A DNA stretch of 64,000 nucleotides from Butyrivibrio sp. XPD2006 (GTDB lineage Bacteria; Bacillota; Clostridia; Lachnospirales; Lachnospiraceae). The stretch is from positions 1-64,000 of the forward strand of contig NZ_ATVT01000008.1 in NCBI RefSeq assembly GCF_000420865.1, written 5' to 3'. Under the pieces are notes generated by a model. That model ran no database searches. It was not told the origin of the DNA and saw only the letters and a program-made list of their open reading frames with translations. Shown one piece after another: positions 1 to 9,155 of the stretch (positions are counted from its first letter, which is position 1; the number at the start of each line of letters is the position of its first letter). A program made the position numbers and the translations under genes.

Positions 1-258
<258 letters not shown>

Positions 259-377
259 AAAAAGCAAAGGTTAGAGACGGATCTAAGAGATTTCAGTGTT
301 CGGTTTTGAAGGTACAATTTTTTATTGCATTTTTAAACGAAAAGCAAAATTTATAAAAAACTTATAAATCAAATCTT

Positions 378-406
378 AAAAGACGGACAAATGCCCGTCT
401 TTTTTG
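378..406 (+). terminator. rRNA operon terminator
   Basis: Stem AAAAGACGG (378-386) pairs with CCGTCTTTT (395-404) and is followed by a T-rich run. It ends the rRNA transcript. The interval 259-517 otherwise holds only AT-rich spacer and the promoter of the next gene. Confidence 0.85.
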
Positions 407-411
407 TTTTT

Positions 412-443
412 TTGTATTTATTTGTAAAAAATTATGCTATACT
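412..443 (+). promoter_or_regulatory. putative cheV promoter (extended -10)
   Basis: TGCTATACT at 435-443 is an extended -10 element (TGnTATAAT type). A weak TTGTAT lies upstream at 412-417 with a long 20-base spacer, so recognition would rest mostly on the extended -10. Inferred from consensus only. Confidence 0.45.
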
Positions 444-517
444 AAATGAGGATATTTAAATAATTTTCAATCGGTTTTATGTTAAATAACTTATTCTTTT
501 TTACGTGAGGTGAGCGA

Positions 518-1420
518 ATGGAATCTAAGATCCTGCTTGAAAGTGGTAACAATGAGTTAGAAGTACTTGAGTTTAAAATCGATGATCACTGCTATGGCAT
601 CAATGTTGCTAAGATTAAAGAAATTATCGTTTATCAGGAAGTGACGCCGGTTCCCAACGCCCACCCTAGTATAGAAGGCATATTTATGCCCCGTGATACT
701 ATGATCACTGCAATTGATCTTAGGAACTGTCTGCAGCGCGGAGCTTCAAAGGCCGGTGGATTATTTATTATCACAAACTTTAATAAGCTGGATATCGCTT
801 TCCATGTAGATTCTGTTGTTGGTATCCACAGAGTATCATGGGCAGATATTATAAAACCAAATGCTACTATCTCAAAAGCTGAAGAGAGTATATCTACAGG
901 TATTATCAAATTTGAGAATCAGCTTATAATTATTCTCGATTTTGAGAAGATTGTATCTGATATCAATCCAAATACCGGTCTTAATATGGATGCTCTCGGA
1001 GATATCGGATCACGTCCTCGTAACGAGGTTCCTATTGTTCTTGCTGAGGATTCACAGCTTCTTAATAAGCTTATTGTTGATTCTCTTAACAAGGCAGGAT
1101 ATAACAATGTAAGACATTTCGAAAACGGAAAGCTTGCTTACGATTATATCAAGGCTTGCAAGGATAGAAATGAGCTTGATAAGATCAAATGTATCATAAC
1201 TGATATTGAGATGCCTATCATGGATGGTCACAGGCTTACTAAGCTGGTTAAGAGCGATGATGCTACCAAGGACATACCGCTTATCATTTTCTCATCCCTT
1301 GTTAATGAGGAAATGCGTAGAAAGGGAGAATCCCTTGGAGCTGACAGACAGTTATCAAAACCTGAGATTGGAAATCTCGTATCTGTAATTGATGAACTAG
1401 TTAATGCAACGGATGGCTGA
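518..1420 (+). CDS. cheV: chemotaxis coupling protein CheV (CheW-receiver fusion)
   Basis: A 300-residue cytoplasmic adaptor that couples chemoreceptors to the kinase CheA and is adjusted by phosphorylation. Residues about 15-150 form a CheW-like domain (YGINVAKIKEII, then PSIEGIFMPRD). Residues about 171-295 form a response-regulator receiver with the acidic pair E177/D178, phospho-acceptor D229 in TDIEMP, S259/S260 at the switch position and K281 in the KP motif, so it should be phosphorylatable. GAGGTGAG lies 4 bases before the ATG. The length fits the CheV family. It is monocistronic, closed by a hairpin terminator, and no other chemotaxis gene is nearby. Confidence 0.93.
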   Translation: MESKILLESGNNELEVLEFKIDDHCYGINVAKIKEIIVYQEVTPVPNAHPSIEGIFMPRDTMITAIDLRNCLQRGASKAGGLFIITNFNKLDIAFHVDSVVGIHRVSWADIIKPNATISKAEESISTGIIKFENQLIIILDFEKIVSDINPNTGLNMDALGDIGSRPRNEVPIVLAEDSQLLNKLIVDSLNKAGYNNVRHFENGKLAYDYIKACKDRNELDKIKCIITDIEMPIMDGHRLTKLVKSDDATKDIPLIIFSSLVNEEMRRKGESLGADRQLSKPEIGNLVSVIDELVNATDG

Positions 1421-1436
1421 TATTAACTGATCCCAA

Positions 1437-1502
1437 CTCCCTTTGCTAACTCAGTTATGAAAACATGTTTTCAATGACTGCTGTGGTAAAGGGAGATTTT
1501 TT
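1437..1502 (+). terminator. terminator with nested 16-base palindrome
   Basis: CTCCCTTT (1437-1444) pairs with AAAGGGAG (1488-1495), followed by a T run. The large loop holds CAGT/ACTG (1452-1455 and 1477-1480) around a perfect palindrome TGAAAACATGTTTTCA (1458-1473). It ends cheV and lies directly upstream of the next gene's ribosome binding site. Confidence 0.7.
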
Positions 1503-1522
1503 TATTAGACGGGGTGAGAATT

Positions 1523-2341
1523 ATGGAGAAGAGCCTTTCAGAATATATAAATGATAGTGATAAACTGGTCATCGGAATTGGCCGTGAGTGGGATTGGATA
1601 TCTAAGGGGATTCAACGGGACTTAAGATATCAGGGGTTGAAAGAATACTGTGAGGAAGAAGCTAACAACTGGCTATGGCCCATAGTTGAGTTTGAGTACG
1701 GCTATTATAATAATGATGAGAGAATAGATGAAGCATATAAGGCTTTGAGGAGTCTTATAGGTAATAAGAGTTATTTCCTGGTTTCTGATCTTTTCCTTCA
1801 GGATGCGCTTTTGAACGGCTTTGAAGAAGAAAACTGTGTATACCCCTGCGGAAATTACAGATATCTTCAAAGCGGAGACCCGGAAGATGAGCTTATAGAA
1901 GTTACTAAATCAGAGGATTTCCAGGGAATAGTATCAAGGATACACAAGATAATTACTGAAAGAAATGGTCAGTTGGGAGAGGAAGAAACCTTTTATAAGC
2001 CATTTTTTGACGGAAAATTATTATATCTTAACCAAAAACGCGAAGAATATAGTAAAATTAAATATAACGAGAGAGCATATTTATATAATTGGGATAAATA
2101 TCAGAAATATCTTTCAAATACCCTGGGAAAGAACCTGCTGATTCTTGAGCTGGGTGTTTCCCTTGATTATCCCACTGTTATCAGATGGCCTTTTGAAAAA
2201 GTTACATTTATAAATAAAAAGGCTCATCTTATCAGAGTGCACGAAAAGCTTTATCATCATACCCCCGAAATAAAAGTAAAAACGGATTCGATACAGATGA
2301 ATTCGGTTAATTATATTTTGCAGGAGAGAGAAGGGCTATGA
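1523..2341 (+). CDS. sirtuin (SIR2)-like protein, probably catalytically degenerate
   Basis: A 272-residue protein resembling atypical Sir2-family proteins of Firmicutes. It has a Rossmann-like start (KLVIGIGREWDW, about 14-25), a block YFLVSDLFLQDALLNGF (84-100) where sirtuins carry the NAD-binding TxNxD segment, and a C-terminal LELGVSLDYPTVIRWPFEK block typical of this subgroup. Where active sirtuins have the catalytic His-Gly it reads YPCGN (C109), and the GAG and TQN motifs are not recognisable, so deacetylase activity is doubtful. The start is the ATG at 1523, four bases after GGGGTGAG. A GTG at 1514 in the same frame overlaps that site and is less likely. The stop overlaps the next gene (ATGA), suggesting coupled translation. 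Confidence 0.6.
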   Translation: MEKSLSEYINDSDKLVIGIGREWDWISKGIQRDLRYQGLKEYCEEEANNWLWPIVEFEYGYYNNDERIDEAYKALRSLIGNKSYFLVSDLFLQDALLNGFEEENCVYPCGNYRYLQSGDPEDELIEVTKSEDFQGIVSRIHKIITERNGQLGEEETFYKPFFDGKLLYLNQKREEYSKIKYNERAYLYNWDKYQKYLSNTLGKNLLILELGVSLDYPTVIRWPFEKVTFINKKAHLIRVHEKLYHHTPEIKVKTDSIQMNSVNYILQEREGL

Positions 2342-4704
2342 ATTCGAACAACGAGGAGTATCTCGACAGTCTATTGAATTCCGCTCAAAAATCGAATAGC
2401 AACAACCCTCAATCTGCACTCAGCAGAATGTCTTCTATGCATAACACCTCGGGTTCACAGAGTGGATCTGGGGATATTAGTGCGCTTGTAAATAATTCAA
2501 ACGGTAATCAGGATCTTGATGAAATAGGAAGTCTTTTAAGTAAACTTGATTCTGATGAAATCGTAGATGATAAGCTGGCAGCTCTTTTGGATGACATTGA
2601 AGAGCCTACAGACCCCGGTATACCTAAGTTTAGAGTTGGCGATGCTCCTTCAATAGAGGATGTAAGAGATCCGGAGGAGATTGCTCTTGATGAAGCCATA
2701 GCCGATGCTGAGAGAATGGATGCCGAGATGCAAAGCGGCAAATTTGACGGAATGCCGGCCAATACAGGAGCGCCTCTTGTTGATACTTCGGAGGGAGATG
2801 ACGCTCTTTTAGAGATGGCTCCGGAGGTTTCGCTTCCGGAGGATAATCAGGTAGTTCTGGAAAATGAGGCAGGATCTGATGCAGATCAGACACCTGAGGA
2901 AATATTAACAGATCTTTTGGATGACATGCCTGATGGCGGGCTTACGAATCCTGAAGGAGAGGCTTTACAGGAGAGCCTTAGCGACGTCCTCGACAATATG
3001 AAGGATGAAGCTGATGAAGAACCTGCGCCTGACCTTTCCATTGATATGCCTGAGGAGGCACCGCAGGAAACAGCAGAACAGATTACAGAGACTTCTTCTG
3101 CAGAAGATGACATAAATCTTGATGAATTATCACTTGATGATCTTGAAAGCCAGATGGATGAAATAGCCGGATCGGGAGAAGCACAAGAAGCTGCTTCAGA
3201 AGCGGCACCTGAGGCAGATGTATCCGGTGCTGTAACAGAGGATGCCATAGAAGAACTGGATATGTCAGGGTTTACTATGGATGGCGGTGAACCGGAAGAA
3301 CATGATACCAATGGCTCTGATCAGGCTCCGGCAGATGAAGCGTCTGCAGAAGCAGCAGAAGATGCTCCTCCTATTGAAATACCGCTTGATTCGTTTTTGG
3401 AATCCGATGAGCAGGGTGAAGCAGAAAAAAAGGAAGAAACATCAGAGTCTTTGGATGCCATATCAGAAGAAGATTTTAACCTGGAATCACTTGAAGCCAG
3501 CCTTGACAATCTTCTTGGGTCAGAAGAAGGAGATTCGGGTTCTACTGAAGGTGAAGTAGCAGCTCTCGCAGAAGTGGCTGAAGAAAATGCTGCTTCCGGA
3601 GATGAAGCCGGTGGCGATGAAGTATCAATGCAGGATCTTGATGCTCTTATGAATTCTCTTGCCAATGATGAGATCGAGGATATTGAGAGCACGGCTGCGC
3701 AGGACGAAGAAACCGGCCATGCTGAAGAATCGGAGATTCCCAAGGAAGATATCCTGGATGCTTTGACAGAGGACGGATTTGGCGATGAAGGTGCAGGAGA
3801 GCCATCTCTTGATGAGCTTGCCTCAATTCCTGAAAAAGGTGCCGATGAATCCGATGATGGAGATGAAGCACCTGCCAAGGGTAAGAAAAAGAAAGGCAAA
3901 AAAGAAGGTAAAGAGAAAAAGCCGGGATTATTGGCCAGACTGTTCCAGGCTCTTACAAAAGAAGATGAAGAGACCGAAAATGAAGGCCTTGCCAGCCTGA
4001 CCGATGAGAACCAGCAGGTTCTTGATGAGCTTGGTGAAGGCGGAGCTCCTAAAGGCAAGAAAAAGAAAGAAAAGAAAGAGAAGAAGCCTAAGGAGAAAAA
4101 GCCTAAGAAGGAGAAACCACCGAAGGAGAAGAAGCCTCCGAAACCCAAGAAGGAGAAAAAACCAAAACCTCCTAAGGATCCCGGAGTTCCGGAAAAGGCA
4201 ATATCACCCAAGAAGATTGCAATATCAGGAATATTTGCAGCGAGCCTTGGTATTCTTGTCATGATACCTGCTCTTGTACTTCCTGACAGAATAGCCTCTG
4301 AGAGAGCTGAAACAGCGTATACTCACAAAGAATATACAACTGCTTATAAGATGCTCTATGGCAAGGATATGAACGAAAACGAGACTGTGATCTATGAGCA
4401 GTCAAGAGTTCTGGCCTGGGCTCAGAGATATCTTGACGGGTACGATAATTACACAGCCATGAACATGAAGGAAGAAGCCCTTGATATGCTGCTTATGGCT
4501 AAGCGCAACAAGAGCAAGCTTTTGGAAGAGGCTGAAAAGTATAGTGTTGAAATTGAAGTTAATAGCGTGTACGATAGTATAGAATCGTTGCTTGCGGAGA
4601 GTTATGGCCTGTCAGAGGCTGATGTTGAAGAGATTAACTCAATCAAGAAGGATAGAGATTATACTATCAGGCTCATGGAGATAGTTGGAACTTTTGAATC
4701 ATAA
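2338..4704 (+). CDS. very acidic single-pass membrane protein of unknown function
   Basis: A 788-residue protein I cannot assign to a family. Residues 1 to about 510 are disordered-looking and extremely rich in Asp, Glu, Ala and Ser. About 515-620 contains Lys/Pro-rich stretches (KGKKKKGKK, PKEKKPKK) around a short ordered piece (LLARLFQALTKEDEE). One membrane segment (IAISGIFAASLGILVMIPALVL) lies at about 626-647, followed by a roughly 140-residue helical C-terminus that may be TPR-like. With the basic region before the membrane span, the acidic part is probably cytoplasmic and the C-terminus extracellular (inference). The ATG overlaps the stop of the sirtuin-like gene, so the two are likely co-expressed. 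Confidence 0.75.
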   Translation: MNSNNEEYLDSLLNSAQKSNSNNPQSALSRMSSMHNTSGSQSGSGDISALVNNSNGNQDLDEIGSLLSKLDSDEIVDDKLAALLDDIEEPTDPGIPKFRVGDAPSIEDVRDPEEIALDEAIADAERMDAEMQSGKFDGMPANTGAPLVDTSEGDDALLEMAPEVSLPEDNQVVLENEAGSDADQTPEEILTDLLDDMPDGGLTNPEGEALQESLSDVLDNMKDEADEEPAPDLSIDMPEEAPQETAEQITETSSAEDDINLDELSLDDLESQMDEIAGSGEAQEAASEAAPEADVSGAVTEDAIEELDMSGFTMDGGEPEEHDTNGSDQAPADEASAEAAEDAPPIEIPLDSFLESDEQGEAEKKEETSESLDAISEEDFNLESLEASLDNLLGSEEGDSGSTEGEVAALAEVAEENAASGDEAGGDEVSMQDLDALMNSLANDEIEDIESTAAQDEETGHAEESEIPKEDILDALTEDGFGDEGAGEPSLDELASIPEKGADESDDGDEAPAKGKKKKGKKEGKEKKPGLLARLFQALTKEDEETENEGLASLTDENQQVLDELGEGGAPKGKKKKEKKEKKPKEKKPKKEKPPKEKKPPKPKKEKKPKPPKDPGVPEKAISPKKIAISGIFAASLGILVMIPALVLPDRIASERAETAYTHKEYTTAYKMLYGKDMNENETVIYEQSRVLAWAQRYLDGYDNYTAMNMKEEALDMLLMAKRNKSKLLEEAEKYSVEIEVNSVYDSIESLLAESYGLSEADVEEINSIKKDRDYTIRLMEIVGTFES

Positions 4705-4746
4705 CTACTGCGTGGCATCGATACCGGGGAAGGGAGAAGATGCCAA

Positions 4747-5364
4747 GTGGTTGCAATTATCGACTATGATGCAGGTAACATAAAGAGTGTTGAGAAGGTT
4801 TTCCAGTATCTTGGAGCCGACACAGCAGTTACCAGAGATCCTGAAGTTATCTTCAGGGCAGACCGCGTTGTTCTTCCGGGAGTAGGTGCATTTGGCGATG
4901 CCATGAACCGAATCAGGGAGTACGGTCTTGAAAACATAATTAATGAAGTTGTTAAAAAGGAAGTGCCCTTTTTGGGAATATGCCTGGGTCAGCAGCTTTT
5001 ATTTGAGTCCAGTAAGGAGTCAGATGGAGTTCGCGGCCTGGGCATTTTGCGTGGAGAGATAATAGATATTCCGGACAGAGATACAGAGGGTAATTACTAC
5101 AAGATTCCGCAGATAGGCTGGAATAACCTTAAGATAAGAGAAGGAGCAAGACTATATAAAGGTATCTCGGGAGAACCCTATGTTTACTTTGTTCATTCAT
5201 ATTATCTGAAGGCTGCTGACAGATCAATTGTTGCAGCAACTACGGATTATTCAGTTACTATAGACGCCTCTGTGGAGTGCGGAAATGTCTTTGCCTGCCA
5301 GTTCCATCCGGAAAAGAGTGCGGATGTCGGAATGCAGATACTGGATAACTTTTTACATATATAG
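4747..5364 (+). CDS. hisH: imidazole glycerol phosphate synthase, glutaminase subunit HisH
   Basis: The 205-residue class I glutamine amidotransferase subunit of IGP synthase. It supplies ammonia to HisF in histidine biosynthesis. The nucleophilic Cys is in [10 protein letters not shown] (about residue 79) and the His-Glu pair of the triad is in FHPEKS near the C-terminus. The N-terminal IIDYDAGN and [13 protein letters not shown] blocks are typical. The start is GTG 4747, preceded by AAGGGAG. An ATG at 4740 is out of frame. hisF follows after 11 bases. The rest of the histidine operon is not in the window. Confidence 0.95.
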   Translation: MVAIIDYDAGNIKSVEKVFQYLGADTAVTRDPEVIFRADRVVLPGVGAFGDAMNRIREYGLENIINEVVKKEVPFLGICLGQQLLFESSKESDGVRGLGILRGEIIDIPDRDTEGNYYKIPQIGWNNLKIREGARLYKGISGEPYVYFVHSYYLKAADRSIVAATTDYSVTIDASVECGNVFACQFHPEKSADVGMQILDNFLHI

Positions 5365-5375
5365 GAGCAAACAGG

Positions 5376-6140
5376 ATGCTTACAAAGAGAATCATTCCCT
5401 GTCTGGATGTAAATAACGGCAGGGTTGTCAAAGGAATAAATTTCGTGAATTTAAAAGATGCGGGAGATCCGGTTTCTGTTGGTGAAGCTTATTCAAAGGC
5501 AGGGGCAGATGAGCTTGTTTTCCTTGATATCACAGCTTCAAACGAGAGAAGAGCAACAGTTGCCGATATGGTAAGGGAAGTGGCCAAAAAGGTATTTATT
5601 CCCTTTACAGTTGGCGGAGGAATCAGAACCGTAGATGACGTCAGAGCAATCCTCAGAGAGGGTGCAGATAAGGTGGCTGTGAATTCAGCAGCTATCGACC
5701 GACCTGAACTCATTGCAGAAGCTGCTGAGAAGTTCGGAAGTCAGTGCGTTGTTCTTGCGATAGATGCCAAGAAACGTGAGGATGGAAGCGGCTGGAGCGT
5801 ATATAAGTTCGGCGGAAGAATAGATATGGGACTTGATGCTGTAGAATGGGCCAAAAAAGGAGTTGAACTGGGGGCAGGAGAGATACTTCTTACAAGCATG
5901 GACTGCGACGGCACCAAGAACGGATATGATATAGAGCTCACAAGGGCTGTTGCTGATGCGGTTTCCGTACCTGTAATAGCTTCCGGCGGAGCAGGGGAGC
6001 TGTCTCACTTCTATGATGCACTTACAGAAGGCGGAGCAGATGCGGCTCTTGCGGCTTCTCTTTTCCATTATAAAGAGCTTGAGATTAATCAGGTAAAAGA
6101 GTATCTGAAAGGGAAAGGAGTTCCGGTAAGATGGGGATGA
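5376..6140 (+). CDS. hisF: imidazole glycerol phosphate synthase, cyclase subunit HisF
   Basis: A 254-residue TIM-barrel cyclase that uses ammonia from HisH to convert PRFAR to imidazole glycerol phosphate and AICAR. The catalytic Asp of strand 1 is in [14 protein letters not shown] (about residue 11) and the second catalytic Asp is in LAIDAKK (about residue 130). Phosphate-binding glycine loops (TVGGGIR, SGGAG) are present. Length and motifs are complete. It sits directly behind hisH and its last 10 bases overlap ung. Confidence 0.96.
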   Translation: MLTKRIIPCLDVNNGRVVKGINFVNLKDAGDPVSVGEAYSKAGADELVFLDITASNERRATVADMVREVAKKVFIPFTVGGGIRTVDDVRAILREGADKVAVNSAAIDRPELIAEAAEKFGSQCVVLAIDAKKREDGSGWSVYKFGGRIDMGLDAVEWAKKGVELGAGEILLTSMDCDGTKNGYDIELTRAVADAVSVPVIASGGAGELSHFYDALTEGGADAALAASLFHYKELEINQVKEYLKGKGVPVRWG

Positions 6141-6808
6141 TAACCGGCGATTGGCTTGAAGCAGTAGGAGACGAGTTTAAAAAGCCATATTATAAGAACT
6201 TATACGAATTTGTGAAAAAGGAATACAGCACACAGGTGGTATATCCTCCGTCAGAGGATATCTTTAATGCTCTCCATTTCACAGCTCTTAAGGATGTGAA
6301 GGTGCTGATCCTTGGACAGGACCCATATCACGAACCGGGGCAGGCTCACGGCCTGTCTTTTTCGGTACTTCCGGGCAAAGCAGATACGCCTCCTTCACTT
6401 CAGAACATATACAAGGAACTAAGTGATGATCTGGGATGCTATATTCCCAATAACGGTTATCTTAAGAAATGGGCTGATCAGGGTGTTCTGATGCTTAACA
6501 CAGTTCTGACAGTAAGAGCTCACGCTGCCAATTCCCATCAGGGGAAGGGCTGGGAACAGTTTACGGATGCAATTATTCAGGCCGTCAACAAGAAAGATGA
6601 GCCTGTGGTCTATATGCTATGGGGAAGACCTGCTCAGATGAAGAGGTCCATGCTGGATAACCCCAAGCATTTGGTGCTCACAGCGCCTCATCCAAGTCCT
6701 TTGTCGGCATACAGAGGATTCTTTGGCTGCAAGCATTTCAGCAAAGCCAACGAATTTTTGAAGGCGAACGGTATAACGCCAATTGACTGGCAGATTGAAA
6801 ATATTTAA
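6131..6808 (+). CDS. ung: uracil-DNA glycosylase
   Basis: A 225-residue family 1 uracil-DNA glycosylase that excises uracil from DNA to start base-excision repair. The water-activating motif is GQDPYH, followed by GLSFSV, and the DNA-intercalation motif is [10 protein letters not shown]. All key residues are present. The ATG at 6131 is 10 bases after AAGGAG inside the end of hisF. A second in-frame ATG at 6137 overlaps the hisF stop but has poorer spacing. Translational coupling with hisHF is likely. Confidence 0.96.
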   Translation: MGMITGDWLEAVGDEFKKPYYKNLYEFVKKEYSTQVVYPPSEDIFNALHFTALKDVKVLILGQDPYHEPGQAHGLSFSVLPGKADTPPSLQNIYKELSDDLGCYIPNNGYLKKWADQGVLMLNTVLTVRAHAANSHQGKGWEQFTDAIIQAVNKKDEPVVYMLWGRPAQMKRSMLDNPKHLVLTAPHPSPLSAYRGFFGCKHFSKANEFLKANGITPIDWQIENI

Positions 6809-6886
6809 GTTTACTCTTGCAATATAGTGCGCTGACGTGTTAAAGTTTGAGGTAAGTTTTTATTGTTAGAGTACCGGAGGATCATT

Positions 6887-8176
6887 ATGAAAAAACCTTT
6901 TGTAACCCTGGAAAAAGTCCAGGAGATCGTTAAAACCTACCCAACACCTTTCCATATCTATGATGAGGAGGGCTTTTCCCAAAACGCCAAGGCAGTATAT
7001 GATGCTTTTTCCTGGAATAAGGGATTTAAGGAATATTTCGCTGTAAAGGCAACACCGAATCCAAGACTTATGGAGATATTAAAGAGCTTTGGATGTGGTT
7101 TTGACTGTTCTTCAATGACAGAGCTCATGCTCAGTAATGCAATCGGAGCAAGCGGAGAGGACATAATGTTCTCATCCAATGACACTCCTCCGGAGGAATT
7201 TGTTTATGCGGACAAGCTGGGCGCTATCATAAATCTTGATGATTTTACTCACATCGATTTTCTTGAAAAAACCATAGGCAAGATTCCTGAGACTATCTCA
7301 TGCAGATACAATCCAGGCGGAGTATTCACCATGGCCAATCAGATCATGGATAACCCCGGAGATTCCAAGTATGGTATGACCAAGGAGCAGTTATTTGATG
7401 CATTCAAGATACTCAAAGAGAAAGGTGCAAAGAGATTCGGCATCCATGCTTTTCTTGCCAGCAATACCGTAACAAATGACTATTATCCCGAGCTTGCAGG
7501 ACAGCTCTTTGAACTTGCCGTAGAGCTGCAGAACAAGACCGGCGCCAAAGTTGCGTTTATCAATCTCTCCGGCGGTGTTGGAGTTGCATATCGTCCGGAT
7601 CAGGAGAGCAATGATATTGCAGCAATCGGAAGAGGCGTTCACGAGCAGTATGATAAGATCCTTGTTCCGGCAGGAATGGGTGATGTAGCTATCTTCACAG
7701 AGATGGGAAGATATATGATGGCTCCATACGGAGGACTGGTAACTAAGGCTATTCACGAGAAGCACATATATAAGGAATATATCGGTGTTGACGCATGTGC
7801 TGTTAACCTCATGAGACCGGCTATGTACGGCGCATATCACCACATTACCGTTTTAGGCAAAGAGGATGCACCTCTCGACCATGTATATGATGTTACAGGA
7901 TCTCTTTGCGAGAACAACGATAAATTTGCAATTGAGAGACAGCTCCCCAAGATCGACAAGGGAGACTATCTGTTCATACATGACACCGGAGCCCACGGAT
8001 ATTCTATGGGCTACAATTACAACGGCAAGCTTAAGAGCGCTGAGCTTCTTCTCAGGAAGGATGGAAGCGTAGAGCTTATAAGACGTGCCGAGACTCCTAG
8101 AGATTATTTTGCGACCTTTGACGGACTCAAGGTTTATGATAAGTTAAAAGAAATCATGGATAGCGAAGGCGTTTAA
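6887..8176 (+). CDS. lysA: diaminopimelate decarboxylase
   Basis: A 429-residue PLP-dependent fold-III decarboxylase that converts meso-diaminopimelate to L-lysine. The PLP lysine is K54 in YFAVKATPNP. Other family blocks are FDCSSMTE, NLSGGVGVAYRPDQ (phosphate-binding glycine loop) and the substrate-binding GSLCENND. The ATG at 6887 follows CCGGAGG by 6 bases. An upstream TTG at 6863 in frame has no ribosome binding site. Related carboxynorspermidine decarboxylases are a possible alternative. No lysine riboswitch fits in the 78-base upstream gap. Confidence 0.85.
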   Translation: MKKPFVTLEKVQEIVKTYPTPFHIYDEEGFSQNAKAVYDAFSWNKGFKEYFAVKATPNPRLMEILKSFGCGFDCSSMTELMLSNAIGASGEDIMFSSNDTPPEEFVYADKLGAIINLDDFTHIDFLEKTIGKIPETISCRYNPGGVFTMANQIMDNPGDSKYGMTKEQLFDAFKILKEKGAKRFGIHAFLASNTVTNDYYPELAGQLFELAVELQNKTGAKVAFINLSGGVGVAYRPDQESNDIAAIGRGVHEQYDKILVPAGMGDVAIFTEMGRYMMAPYGGLVTKAIHEKHIYKEYIGVDACAVNLMRPAMYGAYHHITVLGKEDAPLDHVYDVTGSLCENNDKFAIERQLPKIDKGDYLFIHDTGAHGYSMGYNYNGKLKSAELLLRKDGSVELIRRAETPRDYFATFDGLKVYDKLKEIMDSEGV

Positions 8177-8191
8177 AAGGGTGTAAAAGCT

Positions 8192-9088
8192 ATGATGGAC
8201 GCTCTGATACAGGAATTTACCGAATATCTTAAAGGTGTCAAGAAGACCTCTGAGAACACTGTGATCTCATATAAAAGAGATCTTGAGAGAATGCTCTCAT
8301 ATATGGAGAGAAGGGGAATTACTGACGTTAAGGATATTACTCAGGATCGCCTGCTGGACTATGCAGGGAGCCTTCATGATGAACATTTTGCTGCTTCATC
8401 CATTACAAGGCATTATACTTCAATAAAAGCTTTTTTCCGTTATATGTTGGAAAATGGCAATATTGAGGATAACCCTGCTGAAACGTTAAAAAGTCCACAG
8501 ATTGAGAAGAAGGGGCCAAGGGTTCTTACAACTGTTGAGATTGAGGATCTTTTAAGCCAGAAATTCTCTAATGATGCAAAGGGCATGAGGGATAAGGCTA
8601 TTTTAGAGCTTATGTATGCCACCGGACTCAAGACGTCTGAAGTTATAGGGCTGAAGCTATCCAACGTCGACTTAAGTCTTAGCTGTATCAGAATAACCGG
8701 AAGCGGAAGGAATGCAAAAGAAAGGCTGGTGCCATACGGCAAAAAAGCCAAGGATGCTCTTAGCAGCTATCTGCTTAAGGCAAGAGGAGAGCTGCTTACT
8801 GAGAATGAGGACGATGAGACAGTGTTCCTTAATTGCAGCGGGCTGCCCATGAGCAGGCAGGGGTTATGGAAGCTTATCAAGACTTATGTTAAAAAAGCAG
8901 GTATCAATTCGGATATTACACCATTTACATTAAGACATTCATTTGCGGTGCATCTTGTGGACAATGGAGCGGATGTATCATCGGTTCAGGAACTGATGGG
9001 GTACTCTGAGAGCAATACCATTTCCAGATACATCAAAAAGAGAGATGACTCAAAGGACCCATTTGCCTGGGCAAGGATTCGAAATTAA
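8192..9088 (+). CDS. XerC/XerD-like tyrosine recombinase with substituted catalytic residues
   Basis: A 298-residue protein with an N-terminal SAM-like core-binding domain (about 1-105) and a C-terminal tyrosine-recombinase domain. The nucleophile Y280, the second Arg R248 (LRHSFAVHL) and the beta-hairpin Lys (NAKERLVPYG, K176) are kept. The first catalytic Arg is Lys (ATGLK, K147), the His of HxxR is Phe (F245) and the His of the LGH motif is Tyr (Y271). Classical Xer activity is therefore doubtful, and it may be an architectural paralogue. It lies 16 bases after lysA and shares its terminator. Confidence 0.8.
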   Translation: MMDALIQEFTEYLKGVKKTSENTVISYKRDLERMLSYMERRGITDVKDITQDRLLDYAGSLHDEHFAASSITRHYTSIKAFFRYMLENGNIEDNPAETLKSPQIEKKGPRVLTTVEIEDLLSQKFSNDAKGMRDKAILELMYATGLKTSEVIGLKLSNVDLSLSCIRITGSGRNAKERLVPYGKKAKDALSSYLLKARGELLTENEDDETVFLNCSGLPMSRQGLWKLIKTYVKKAGINSDITPFTLRHSFAVHLVDNGADVSSVQELMGYSESNTISRYIKKRDDSKDPFAWARIRN

Positions 9089-9092
9089 AAAG

Positions 9093-9128
9093 AAGCCAAC
9101 AAACTATATTAAGTTTGTTGGCTTTTAT
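9093..9128. terminator. bidirectional terminator
   Basis: AAGCCAACAAACT (9093-9105) pairs with AGTTTGTTGGCTT (9112-9124) with A-rich and T-rich flanks on either side. It separates the plus-strand lysA-recombinase unit from the converging DAHP synthase gene. Confidence 0.88.
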
Positions 9129-9155
9129 TATACTTGAATGATCAGGATCTGACGG

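Noticed and set aside
2508..4264. Long open frames on both strands inside the acidic protein gene (up to 313 codons)
   Set aside because: They arise from the repetitive GAA/GAT/AAG codon bias of the acidic and Lys-rich regions, have low-complexity Ser/Phe-rich or Arg-rich products and lack ribosome binding sites.
6809..6886. Lysine riboswitch before lysA
   Set aside because: The 78-base gap is too short for this aptamer and none of its conserved sequence is seen.
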